From: Undaria pinnatifida
Lineage: Eukaryota; Sar; Phaeophyceae; Laminariales; Alariaceae
Reading direction: 5' to 3'
NCBI GenBank assembly: GCA_012845835.1
Contig: JABAKD010000019.1
Coordinates: forward strand, 13,533,344-13,597,343
DNA length: 64,000 nt
The translations under genes were made by a program, and so were the position numbers. The notes under the pieces were generated by a model, which saw only the letters and a program-made list of their open reading frames with translations, did not search any database and had not been told where the DNA came from. Within the stretch, counting starts at the first letter, position 1; each line of letters begins with the position of its first letter. Shown here piece by piece: positions 44,667-55,235 of this stretch.

Positions 44667-45300
44667 TTCTGTTTTTAACGGCCCGTGCGATCGGGGACCT
44701 ACTTGATCAACCACTACTTGTGTGTGCTTTCGCGTGGGTTTTCCTCTTGTAACGGCCCGCTCATATTTCGGGAACCCCCCACCATTGCCAAACGATTGAT
44801 GATACCGTGATTCCGTTTTTAACGGTCCGTGCGCCCGACGAAATTACAGCTAATCGACCACTACCTTGGGCGTGCTTTTGGACGGTTCCGTTTCCAACGA
44901 CCCGCTCCTGTCGGGGACCCACCCCCACTGCTAAACGATCATGGATGTGGTAATTTCCGTTTCTAACGGCCCGCTTATATCGGTATTATGCCACGACTGA
45001 CCGACCACTACGTGCCTGAGCGGTCGGATAGACCTGTTTCTAACCGCCTGTTCGTATTGGCAACCCACAACAATTGCTGAAGGATTATTGAGTGTCATGA
45101 TTTCCGTTTCTAACGGCCCGTCCGATCGGGATTATGCCGTCACTAATCGACCAGCATCTACGCGTGCCTTCGGGTGGCTCCGTTTCAAACAGCAACCCAC
45201 CACGAAGGCCAAACGATTAATATGTAATGATTCCGTTTCAAACGCCCTGTGCGATCGGGATTATGCCGTCACCAATCGACCACTGTGCCCTCTTCCCTTC
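44667..45300 (+). repeat. Alternating two-unit satellite, about 145-bp higher-order period
   Basis: Two related subunits alternate. Unit A carries TTCCGTTTCTAACGGCCCGT, CGATCGGGATTATGCCGTCA and AATCGACCACTA (starts near 44,667, 44,810, 44,954, 45,101, 45,230). Unit B carries the same TTCCGTTTCTAACGGCCCGC start, then GGGAACCCACCACCATTGC and AAACGATTAATGAT (starts near 44,737, 44,886, 45,031, 45,179). A-to-A spacing is 143, 144, 147 and 129 bp; the last B is shortened internally. Four and a half dimers are present. Confidence 0.9.
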
Positions 45301-46507
45301 CGTTTACCCATACGCCGTGGATTTTTTTGCGGGAGGGTGGGCGCGCGGGAGAAACAACAACTTGACGACTGCCTGACATCCTTTGCCTTCTGCCCCGGTC
45401 CTCTTCAGCTTGTGCGGGGCCTCGCCTGTTAGCTACTTCTTCTTGGCTATTCGCTGCACCGACGATCCCCCGTTTCACACCGCTCTACCGAGTTGCTTGT
45501 TGGTATCTCACCTCTCGATCTTTTTTTTGTCATACTTATCCGGAATTTTCATTTTCGCTTTAATACCCCGTATCAAACATCCTGCTACCCTACATTAGAA
45601 ACCCCAAGATTTTCCTGTTCTTCTGCCGTTCAATTGCTCTACCCGTTACCCCCAACACCAGGTTGCCCCAACGACAACCTTCCCCACTTGACAGCGCTAA
45701 TATATCTCGACGGGTGATAAGCTAGCCCAGAATACATATATGTGATGGTCGATCGACGCGCAGCTGCACGTAGAGTTCATATCAGCCCGAGCGAACCTTT
45801 TTGTAAGTTGATTGACGTTGAGCTTAAGCAGGACAATGCTCAAAAACAATTCTCAAAAATATGACCGGCTTTTATACTGAATCCTAAACAAAAATAATTT
45901 TATTTTTCTAGTCTATACATACATATGAATATATCAAGTCATTCGCTGCGTCGGAAAACAACTTAGTCGATGCTTTAGGAGAATGCATCGATATAACTCA
46001 ACATCGTCAAGGCACATTAACAAAAATCGCAACCACAGCATGTCCACTGCACCGCGTCACCATGCCCCCTGAAAAAACACCGCCCGCCGTTATTAACATA
46101 TATCGTGTACGTATCTTTCTTCGCAGCTTAATTTTGTTTATTTTCCGCTGAAGGTTTGACGCGTGATTCGAAACGCTTTGTGCTGTTGTTCTATGTAGCA
46201 CTTCGCGCTCGCTGACCAACAAAACATTCTTGTTCACGGATATTTGGAGGGTGCCTGGGGATTGGGATATCATACAAGTACATCTCACATGAAAAATGGC
46301 CAGAACGAAAAGCAAACAACCGAGCGCTGTCATCGCAGGACAGTTACTTTGGGATTGGAATTATCGCCTTCCGTACCATTTCCACAAGCAGCAAGTAATT
46401 GTAAATTTATGGCGGGAAGCGATAACAGATCTGTTACAACAGGTAGCCACATGCCGTTTTACTATCAATTTTGGGAAGAAAGCCAGTACGATGTACTTTG
46501 GTGGGTG
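45301..46507. other. Unassigned
   Basis: Frames such as 46,244-46,609 and 46,296-46,565 run into the T module at 46,541 and are not accepted as genes. Nothing else recognised. Confidence 0.4.
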
Positions 46508-47100
46508 CGAGATCAAAGATTTTGTCGAAAACCATCCGAAAAAAATATTACACTCCGGGCTGTGAGCTACAATATTTTGTCGAGACTCATCGTTGCAAGC
46601 TGTGTGTGATAGTCCGATCGCGCGTATTGAAAGTTGTGCGTCATCATTGAGGATATAGGCCGGCGACTCCCTTTACAACTACAGTGCAGATTATCAGAGT
46701 CAACAGGGTGATGTTAGTCAGTCTGTGCGCGGAAACTATAAAACCCGCTTTTGATAGGGACAACATATATCTGGCGGCTGTGGAAGGAAGTGCATTAGTT
46801 CATCAGGTGTATACTGTAAGTCGTATAACCGGTGCGGAGAGGGTGGATTTTTTTAAGGGCATGGGTGGCTGGGTTTGAACAAGAGTGAACATGGGGGGCG
46901 GGGACGGGCGGGCAAACTCTATCTGTGCGTGGAAGCTATAAATCCTTTAATGGGACAAATCTGACGGTTTTGGGAGGAATGCACCACTTCATCATGTATA
47001 TCCTGTACGACGTACAATCAGTGAGAAGAGGGCGGAGTGTTCGAATGGGTTGGGGGGGGGGCAAAACGGCTTTGAACAGCTCTAGGTCGCACATATATAT
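46508..47100 (+). repeat. R1 fragment, plus orientation, diverged
   Basis: Partial T start (GAGATCAAAGATTTTGTCGA) at 46,508, then a second T from about 46,541 (CTGTGAGCTACAATATTTTG) through GTCAACAGGGTGATGTT, module 1 (ACTATAAAACCCGCTTTTG) and module 2 (GCTATAAATCCTTTAATGGG) up to about 47,060 with short G runs. It is the most diverged plus copy, and its G runs are shortest (9 nt), so the copy may be old. Confidence 0.8.
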
Positions 47101-47689
47101 TTAGTTTTCTATAGTGTATAGTGCTGTCTTCGTGTCCGGCGTGCAGGAGACACGGTGTCATATAACCTCTCAAATTGACTGTCAATTGCAAAATTCGCTA
47201 ACATCGGTTGAAAGCTGTAATAATACCAGGCGCCAAGTAGACAGCATACAGACAGTAAGGTGTACCTCGCCATATTTAGCCAAAAAAGTAAAATGTGCGA
47301 GACTGGCCAATAACAGATGTCCTGGCGTGTGATTTGTTTTTGGTCGTAGTGCGTATGTATGTTTTCGGCGCTAAAAATTGGCAGGTACAACCTGATTGTT
47401 CTTCATATTGCTATCATCCTTCCGACGCGTTTACCACTGAAAAGTCGCTTTTGGTGATAAATTACTTGGATTTCAAATATCATTGGTTTTGGGGGTGGAG
47501 GGTGAAAGCTTTCTTCATCCGTCGTGTTTTATTCACATTTTCTTTTTTCGCTGCTCGTATTCACGCACACATTTTCGGAGAGCTTCGAAAAACACTGGGA
47601 AACGAAGTGACAATGCTCAGGGTTGCTCATGGTCGGGGTGTGCTTCCAGCATTTCGACTTGGTAATTTCCAGCAACGAACTGGAAGAGG
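47101..47689. other. Unassigned
   Basis: A 141-codon frame (47,295-47,720) crosses into the minisatellite and has no recognisable motif; I do not call it a gene. Confidence 0.35.
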
Positions 47690-48145
47690 GCAAGTGACTG
47701 CCCTGCGATTGGCTGAGTGACCGCACCGTCATTTGCGGACTTACTTCTCCGTTCGTTGTCGGTGACGTTATTGCCCCGTGATTGGATAACTGACTGCCCT
47801 ACGCTTGGCTTGGTGACTGCCCTGTGATCGGCTGTAAAGTGTGTTCTCACTTCGAGAAATACCCGTACGTGATTGTACTGCGGTGTCCGATGACCTCGGG
47901 ATGTGGACTGCAATTCGATAAGTCGGATCGGGAGTTTCCGGGCAGTGATTGTACGGTGTGATGTGGTGCCCCGTCAATGATATACCTAAGTGACTGCCCT
48001 GTGATTTTGTATTGTTAAGTAACTGCCCTGCGATTTATTATTGGTGAGTGACTGACCTGGTTTTCGACATGATGACTGCCCTGTGAATTTCCCAGCGATT
48101 GCCTTGCCATGGGCGAGGTGACCGCTCTGCGATTGGCTGCCCATT
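47690..48145 (+). repeat. Degenerate minisatellite, TGACTGCCCTGTGATTGG-type unit
   Basis: The phrase GTGACTGCCCTG(T/C)GATTGGCT recurs with changes at about 47,693, 47,790, 47,812, 47,990, 48,018, 48,071 and 48,120, irregularly spaced. It stops at the edge of the gypsy LTR. Related wording reappears beyond the other LTR from about 52,000, so the gypsy element appears to have inserted into this array. Confidence 0.65.
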
Positions 48146-48404
48146 GAACTGACTCGCGCGACCGCGGGCCCGGTGGTATCAGCTCCGAGGACTTCCCCTC
48201 GTAGGGTCGGAGTGCGTTTGTCCACAATGCAATAGTTCGTTCGTTATCACACGGGGAAGTGACATGCCATCGGCCATGGACCTTTCCGTTCGTATATCAA
48301 AATCTCAAGAGCTCACAAGAAACGCCAACAATGACAGTTGAACTCCCCAACACAATGTATCCAACCATTCTATGTAAGATAAAACGCCCAGCGATACGAC
48401 CACA
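48146..48404 (-). repeat. 3' LTR of the gypsy fossil
   Basis: About 258 bp, matching 51,506-51,763 (CTGACTCGCGCGACCG, GTCGGAGTGCGTTTGTCC, CATGCCATCGGCCATGGACC). On the minus strand it starts TGTGGTCGTATC and ends with CA near 48,146. Confidence 0.85.
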
Positions 48405-51400
48405 GCGGTAGAGCACCCTCCAAAAGCCCATCTCGGCTACCAACCACAAGTTGGATTAGACCGAGTAGCTTTGATACACATAGCTGTCCGTACGTTGCAC
48501 AATGGTTAAGTCCAACACATCCCGGTCATTTTCACCATGACCGAAGATCTACCACGTTCGCTGACCGTGAATAACGGTTGTTCAGCAGCCGCGTCATCAC
48601 CAATGCATCTTCAAGCAAACCACGCACCACGCGTCACACTTCCAATTGCGCATGCAACTTGCCGACTACCCAGACCACATAGGGAATGTGTATTTTAGCA
48701 CAATAGCCACCCCTCTGAAACGGAAGGAATCAACCCCGGATATGCTCTGTCCACACACAGCTTCAGCGATGAACCGCCACCTGTAGCTGCGTCTGGTGCT
48801 ATCAACGCCCTTCGCAGAAATTCCAAGTAAAAAAAAAAATTGAAATTCGAACGTTCGATAAAACCGAAAATCAGAAATTCAAAATTCGGGATCCCCCAGA
48901 CCACAATATGATCAAAAACGCAGCCCATACCGTTGTATGAGTCCCCGCTTCTGATGCATCTTCAGTCGCAGCGCCTTGAGCTTTTTTCGCAGCTCGGCCG
49001 TCGTGCCATCAAACAGGTCCGACACCGACCGCAAGGTGCTCTCCACCTCCGGCCCTTCTCAGGCCACGTTGGCAACAAACCCGTCGTCAATACCGAGCAG
49101 CAGTCGGGGCACGACTCAGCCGCGCTCCAACACAGGCGATTACGTTCAGGTGGGGGCCTCACCCGTACCAACCTTGCCCCTGAATGAAACCGGACAGCCC
49201 CAGGCCTTTTGCGTGTAGGTGAATCACCCGACAACGCCCGACGTAACACGTCAAGGTGCGTGCGAAGAACGATATCGCGCAGCACCTTAGCACATTCCGG
49301 CGAGGAGTCATGGTCAACAGCGCTATCGACAGCCGTCTCCAGCACGCCTGCACGATCCCGCATTTCCACTACGGAATCCTGGAATATCACGGGTCGTTGA
49401 CGGCAGCGTCAGTGTGACCACATCATCCACGTCGCCTGGCACGTTGCCACCCGGCACGAACGCTGTGACAGCCATGGCAGCTCGCAGCACAGCACCATCG
49501 TTGGACTCGCCCACAGAACGAGGTGTAAGCTCCATCCCAGCACCATCTTGACACCCTTGTGCCTTCAATACAATATCCTTGAGCTGCGCCATAACCTCGA
49601 TGCCGAGGTTCTCTATCAGCGTCTTCGGTCCGATGATAACCACATCGCCTCCCCCAGGGAGCACCATCAACGGCATGGTAAATCGGAATGGTGCCCATGG
49701 TACTTTGATCGTCAAGTGAAGCGGACACGATAGCGTCTCGATGTCACACTCCTGGCTCAACGACGTCACCACACACGCATGCCAAACAAACGCCTGCGAT
49801 AACGCGGTTTGCGTCATCCCCAGCTGTCTTTGCAGGGCCTCCACTAGTTCCTCTGATATAGCTGTAATGCCTGCACCAGAATCAATCAGAACCTAAACCT
49901 CAGCGGTCGCGGAAGCACATGGAACCGTGAGACGCCCTGCGAAGTGCTGCGTCAGGACTTCCAACTGCGGTTCTGTCTCCGCCGTATCCACGCTCGTGTC
50001 ACCACTTCCACCCTGCTGTAATACCGAGACACGCGCATATGAAATGGTGCTGGAAACACCACATGACTGCTGCGACGCGGGTGCCGGCAACTGCACCGGA
50101 ACAGAGTGAAGAACTGGCGCTGCATTCTGGGGCCCAGCGCTTCGAGACAACTGGTGCGTGTGGGTGAGCCTATAATCCACAGGCGCTATCCTTTCCCGCG
50201 GCACGCGAATGTACACGTAGTCGTAGTAATTCTGCCTAGGTGGTTCAGGCGCAGCAAGTTCGGCCTCCGTAACCAGCGCCTTTGAGGCGGTCTTGTACGC
50301 ACTACCTCGAGGGGTGGCAGACGCAGGGGCCATCTCGGTTGTCTTGCTTCGGGTATGCTGAGCTGGACTTGTGGATTGCTGCTGTATAGGGATCTGGCCG
50401 TGGCTCTGGCCATGGGCGCCTTTCCCCGTCATACCCTGTTGGTTCTGGGGGCAGTCCCGCTGCTTGTGACCTTGCTTGCCACAAACAAATCACCCCTTGT
50501 CGTCGTACCGACGATTCGCTCTTCTTTCACACCTGCAGCCTTGGCACTCTCGCGTGAGTCGTGCCCGTCAGCAGCCTTTCCCTGCGGCTTGGTCCGCGCA
50601 ACAGGCACGGACCTAGCGTCACGCCACTTTGCTGTTTGCCGACGTTCAGTATCATTATCCTCATTTACCGATCAATCCCGTTGTTAATTGAAAATAATGT
50701 TGAACGACGCGTCAGGGTCAAGCGTTACGAGATTGAAACGCATTTTTTTTCCACCTTGCGGCGGACGTCGACTGGCTCGATTCCCGCCGCTATTGCCTCA
50801 AGCAGCACTTTGCCATGTTTCAGCGTGTATTGCCGACCGTCGGGCCTCACCACCGACGTGAGCCCGCTGCCAGCAAGGCATTTCCGCAAGGTACGTTTTG
50901 GCATAAACACCCTGCTATCTACCGGCACGCTCGCATCCATGTTCAGCGCGCGGAATATCTGGCGGCAAAAATCCTCATCTATCGTCTGTTGTTCATCAAC
51001 GCCAACAAACCTTTTGAGCCCTTGCAGTAGCTCCTCCCCGGAGAGGTCGCGCCAGGGCTTGTCATCATATAACTCGTCAGCCACCCTCATTTGGGTCGCC
51101 GAATCTACCAGCTCTTGCCTTCTCGCGAGTACCCGGTCTCCTCCATCTTGGTTTGTTTTAGGCATCTGCTGCTCATACTCCGAGTAGGCAACAAGAATTT
51201 CACGCAAATCTTCGAAGGTAACAACATCATCACCCACCCTAGGCGGCCTATCTCCCCCGATCGTCATCTTGATTTCCGGCTTCAGCCGACCGCCGGCTCG
51301 GCCTCCACCTCTCGGGGGTTTCCCCAGCTTGCAGAATAGACTCCGTCAACGGCTTGCGCTCGTGCTCCTCTTGCTGCTGTAGGGTCTTCCATTGCTTTCG

Positions 51401-51505
51401 GCTGGTGTCCCACACCAGCACGCAAAAAGGCGCTTTCCGGCCTCCGAAAAGCAAATTGGTAACGATTTAGGCAGTAAGCAGAACTTACCCAATTCCATTG
51501 AATTG

Positions 51506-51765
51506 TACTGACTCGCGCGACCGTGGACCCGGTGGTATAAGCTCCGAGGACTTCCCCTCATAGGCTCGGAGTGCGTTTGTCCATAATTCAATAGTTCGTT
51601 CGTTGTTACACAGGGAAGTGACATGCCATCGGCCATGGACCTTCCCGTTCGTATCTCAAGATCTCAAGAGCTCACATGAAACGGCAATAGAGACCATTGA
51701 ACTCCCTGACAATATGCATCCAACCATTCTATGTAAGGTAAAATGCCCAATGATACGACCACGGC
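51506..51765 (-). repeat. 5' LTR of the gypsy fossil
   Basis: Same motifs as the 48.1 kb LTR in the same orientation. A clear target duplication could not be fixed by eye because the flanks are themselves repetitive. Confidence 0.85.
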
Positions 51766-52869
51766 GGCACACCACGTAATTTATCTGAGAAGTCACGGCC
51801 TGTGCATGCCGTGTAGTATATAGCTGATCGCAGCCACGGTTGCCGTGTGATGTTCACCATAAAAGTACATGGAAATGCGTTGTTTCGGGAATAACGACAT
51901 GTGATTGTAAGCTGTAACGTTCGCACAAGTCAGTAACGTACTGCCAGACCGCCGGTGTGGCGTCGACTCTGATCCAACCTATCGGCACGGGAACTTCTGA
52001 TAAGTCTATAGTGCCCGATAAGTATATTTATATACACACCTGGTATATATTGAAGTGACTGCCTCTGTGACGCAGACTTCGTGGCGCAGACTGTAATGTG
52101 ATGCACCCGTCATGGGAAGTTCTGAGGCTGTATATATGCGATTGCCCAGTAATGCCCGGTATGTACTTGACATGACAACGCGACTTGGCTGAGACGCGCG
52201 CACGGATTGCTACTGAATGTCATTAACTGGCGGGGGAAACTTCCGATAAGTAATGCTCGGCAGTGTCCAATGAGCAATTCGTCAGAGTGGTTGCTCTGTG
52301 ATGCTGCTTGTACCTTAACACATCGTATCGGGACCGATTTGTCCACGGTGGCTCCTTCAGGCATCTGTTGAGTAGGAGCTCGTACGGAGGTATTTCGCGT
52401 ACATATAAAAACATTGAAATAGAGAATAGCATCTGTGACCGCTGGGGCTGTGATGTGACGTCGGTACGAGGAATCGATAAAGATTTATGCCCGTGATAAA
52501 GGGGGACTGTGATGTGGCGTCCGACAGGCTTATGGCCCGGCTAGATATTAATGTGACGTGTATCTTCGGAAAACCATTTGCGATAGGTGATGGTTGGTAA
52601 CTGCCCGGAGAACAGGGCTGTGGTGTGAAGAGCCACGTGAATGTGGAGTGTTTCCGGTTCCGAGTATCTCCTCTTCGATCTCTCGAATGGGTGGTCTTTC
52701 CCACGTGCGATTCGTGCTGCAAGTAATATATAACTGCGCGGGATAATACGACATTGTGCGCGATGTGGCCTCCATGACGATCATAGAGCCGATAGTGCGT
52801 AAACGAAGGATACTGTTTGCGTGATTCATAGCACGTATGGGGGAGGAGCGTCTGCCACAGAGCCACAGA
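51766..52869 (+). repeat. Degenerate minisatellite-like flank of the gypsy fossil
   Basis: Irregular phrases such as GGGAACTTCTGATAAGT, GGAAACTTCCGATAAGT, GTGCCCGATAAGT, AGTGTCCAATGAG, TGTGATGTG(A/G)CGTC recur between 51,980 and 52,640. They echo the wording of the array at 47.7-48.1 kb (GTGATGTGGTGCCCCGTCA). The evidence is weak at 51,766-51,980 and 52,640-52,869. Confidence 0.4.
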
Positions 52870-53135
52870 GGGTAGTGTTTGGGGAACTTGTTGGGGGTAA
52901 GGGCTACTCAGGGGGGCGAGAGAAGCACTGGATGGCTCACCTGAGGGAGGATATGTCGGCCTTTGGAATGAAATTCGAAGGGTAGCGAAATGCTGATTAA
53001 AAGGCCGCCAGATTGTTTCGACGGGTAGAAAAGGGAGCCGAGTTGTTCATGCGGAATTAGCATGAAACGGAGGGACGCAAAGCTTCAGAGCGACGCGCAA
53101 AGGCTGCGGCGGCGCCATCCATCGTCGGCATTTTT
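52870..53135 (+). pseudogene. Coding remnant, possibly LINE ORF2 C-terminus, copy 2
   Basis: GGGGGTAAGGGCTACTCAGG then HWMAHLREDMSAFGMKFEG (about 52,927-52,983), ARLFRRVEKGAELFMR (about 53,009-53,056) and a basic Ala/Lys/Arg tail (ASERRAKAAAAPS). It is related to 43,585-43,860. It is followed at 53,144 by a 17-nt G run, as copy 1 is by a G run at a similar distance. There are internal stops, so it is not expressed as one protein. The LINE assignment is inference; any transposon or multigene family with this tail would fit. Confidence 0.42.
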
Positions 53136-53164
53136 GAGCGGCCGGGGGGGGGGGGGGGGGTAAG

Positions 53165-53868
53165 GGGGGGCGTCATGCCCAAGAGACTAAAGTCTGCGTC
53201 TGGCCATCATCGTCTTGAAATTTGTGCGCCTGCCAATGGCCGTCACAAGATAGCGTAAGACCGCCCGGACTTCTTCGGCATGTTGCGTTCCCTCCCCAGT
53301 GCCATTGACGATGCACTTGGTACCCTCTATGAGCCCAATGCCGTCTTTGATCAGTTCGTCGGGTCTGCGAGTGTGACAGTTTTTTCTTTTTCTTTCCTTG
53401 CTTCCTCTTCTGGTCTGGTCTTGTCTTTTCCTTTCCTTTCCGTTTTCGTTTTTGCGCTTTCTTGGCTATTTTTTCCTTTGCGTTATCTTCTAATTTCTTT
53501 TCTTTGTTTCTGTTTTTCCACTTGACTTGCGTCGGTCCTGAGTATGCGTAGGGATAGGTACACGTGTGCAATATGTACGTGGTAGTGTTTCTGGGGTGGC
53601 AAGCGGTATAGTCGGTAATTCCAGGCGCGAGTAGTGAGACAAACGCATGCACCAGTATGGACCTGGCACATCGTAGACTGACTCCCGATTTCACTTTTGA
53701 TTGTCTCTGGTGGAGGCATGAATTGCGTCAGTCGTCAGTTGCGATATATGCTGCACCACCTTTGGTTTGTCTGTGCTTTTTCCCTGGGGTATTCCTTAGC
53801 TCCAGGGTGACTGGAGCCTGTCCTGTGACCACGGACTTGATTATGCGAGTTGATATGAGAACAAACAC
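53165..53868 (+). repeat. Left arm of a ~700-bp inverted duplication
   Basis: Reverse complement of 55,236-55,923: CGTCATGCCCAAGAGACT, GGCCGTCACAAGATAGCGTAAG, GTGCACTTGGTACC-like sequence, a KE-rich coding patch, ATATGTACGTGGTAGT, and the R2 start to GACTTGATTATGCGAG. On the minus strand both arms carry a conserved protein-like stretch (VRAVLRYLVTAIG) followed by a Lys/Glu/Arg-rich tract, so the arm once coded for protein. Family unknown. Confidence 0.85.
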
Positions 53869-54365
53869 AACAACATAATAACTGTAGTTCGAAGAACTGT
53901 CGCCGACCTACCTACGTAAAACGAAAACAGCTACCCAGAAGCTAACGAGATCGAAGTATTACACCACCAAGGTTGCAAAGAAAAATTAGTTTTGACGAAA
54001 TCTTGAGATCTTTAGTCTTCGATCAGCTGGAGTGCTCTATGAGTTTGATTACTATACGTGAACAACGTTGTTTTTATGTTTTTGTGATACGCTTCAATTT
54101 CAACACGTGTGTCTACCTTTTTTTTTCCAAGCGTGAGTGGTGAGACGTACGTATGCACCAGTACGGACCTGGCACGTCGTAGGCTGACTCCCGATTTCAC
54201 TTTTATTTGTCTCTGGTGGAGGCATGAATTGCGTCAGTCGTCAGTTGTGATATATGCTGCACCACCTTTGGTGTGTCTGTGATTTTTCCCTGGGGTATTC
54301 CCCAGCTCCAGAGTGACTGGAGCCTGTCCTGTGACCAGTTACTTGATTATGCGAGTTAATGTGAG

Positions 54366-54369
54366 AACG

Positions 54370-54424
<55 letters not shown>

Positions 54425-54449
54425 CGACAACAATATCAACAACAACCTC
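54366..54449 (+). repeat. (ACA)n microsatellite
   Basis: About 84 bp of CAA/ACA repeats with two interruptions near its right end, at the end of the second R2 unit. The other R2 units have short ACAACA tracts at the same place, so the array grew from an R2 seed. Confidence 0.95.
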
Positions 54450-54789
54450 GTTTTTCCAGGCGCGAGTAGTGAGACGTACGTATGCATCAGCATGGATCTG
54501 GCACATCGTAGACTGTCTCCCGATTTCACTTTTATTTGTTTCTGGTGGAGGCATGAATTGCGTCTACTGTGATATACGTATGCGTGTACCACCTTTGGTG
54601 TGTTGTGGTTTTCCCCGGGGTATTTGTTCCTCGGCTCCAGAGTGACTGGAGCTGGTCCTGTGACCACGGACTTCATTATGAGAGTAAATGTGAAAACAAC
54701 AATACCATTATTGCTGAAGTTCTAAGAACTGTCGCCGACCTACCTATAGACTATACACCAACTCCGAAGTTAACGAGATCCGAGTAGAG

Positions 54790-55071
54790 CCGGTCGACCC
54801 GGTGCCGTGTCAGATTATCGTCTAGCATGGTATAGGTCAGTTTTGCGAGTTCGAATCCCCCCGAGTGCATACTCGTAAAAATTTGTGGGAACTTCTTCTT
54901 GCGCACGAATCAACTTGCGGAAAGCGCGCGGACGTAAGTTAGCCACACTCGATGAAAAGTCGACAAGCAGCGGATTTTCTGAACCCTATGCGCGATAAAA
55001 ATTGAAGCAAGTGTACGGGTGGGAAGAAGGGACGACACCTATGACCAAAGGCTTGTCCAGAGGCTGGAAAG
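54790..55071 (+). mobile_element. tRNA-derived SINE, copy B, nested in R2
   Basis: CCGGTCGACCCGGTGCCGTG start, diverged A box TGCCGTGTCAGA (54,803-54,814), intact B box GTTCGAATC (54,849-54,857), then the same body as copy A (GCATACTCGTAAAAATTTG, TGAACCCTATGCGCGATAAA, GGCTTGTCCAGAGGCTGGAA). It ends at CTGGAAAG without an A tail. It interrupts an R2 T-like module between GAGATCCGAGTA and GATGAATCCCGACGAAATC. Roughly 80% identical to copy A by eye. Confidence 0.75.
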
Positions 55072-55235
55072 AAGATGAATCCCGACGAAATCTTGAAATC
55101 TTCAATCAGCGCAAGAGTGTTTTTTATTTCAGTCCTACACGTGAACCACATTTTCTTTTCTTATATACGCTTTCATTTCCACCAGGGGTGTCGTCCTGGT
55201 TTTCCATGAGCGAGTAGTGGCACTTATGTATCAGA

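Larger units (their letters stand above)
48146..51765 (-). mobile_element. Ty3/gypsy-type LTR retrotransposon fossil
   Basis: Minus-strand order from right to left: 5' LTR, a gag-like frame (51,267-50,725, 180 codons), a zinc-knuckle motif CGKQGHKQRDC (about 50,440-50,475), a protease with VLIDSGAGITAI (about 49,860-49,895), and the start of the pol linker with DVLRRALSGDSPTR (about 49,220-49,290), then the 3' LTR. RT, RNase H and integrase proper are not recognised, so only the front half of pol is represented. It is broken at several points. The LTRs differ by roughly a tenth of positions by eye, so it is moderately old. Confidence 0.85.
53621..55203 (+). repeat. Tandem array of repeat family R2
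   Basis: Unit starts with AGGCGCGAGTAGTGAGAC at about 53,621, 54,127, 54,456 and (partial) 55,203. The body holds GGCACATCGTAGACTGACTC, TCTGGTGGAGGCATGAATTG, ACTGGAGCCTGTCCTGTGAC and GACTTGATTATGCGAGTT. The first unit is complete (about 505 bp) and ends in a T-like module (53,882-54,036: GTCGCCGACCTA, GGTTGCAAAG, GACGAAATCTTGAG, CAGCTGGAGTG). The second is cut short at a CAA microsatellite. The third holds a SINE insertion (54,790-55,071) inside its T-like module. Confidence 0.85.

Noticed and set aside
44667-45300. CRISPR-like direct repeats
   Set aside because: Eukaryotic context, spacers are themselves repeated, units alternate, and no cas genes are present; it is a satellite.
46296-46565. 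Frame starting MARTKSKQ, reminiscent of histone H3
   Set aside because: Similarity ends after five residues, there is no histone fold sequence, and the frame runs into the R1 T module.
54339-54645. Frames rich in Thr or Val across the ACA tract
   Set aside because: Direct translation of the (ACA)n microsatellite.
54790-54862. tRNA gene
   Set aside because: The B box is good but stem pairing is poor, and the sequence continues into a body shared with 16,211-16,517, so it is a SINE head.
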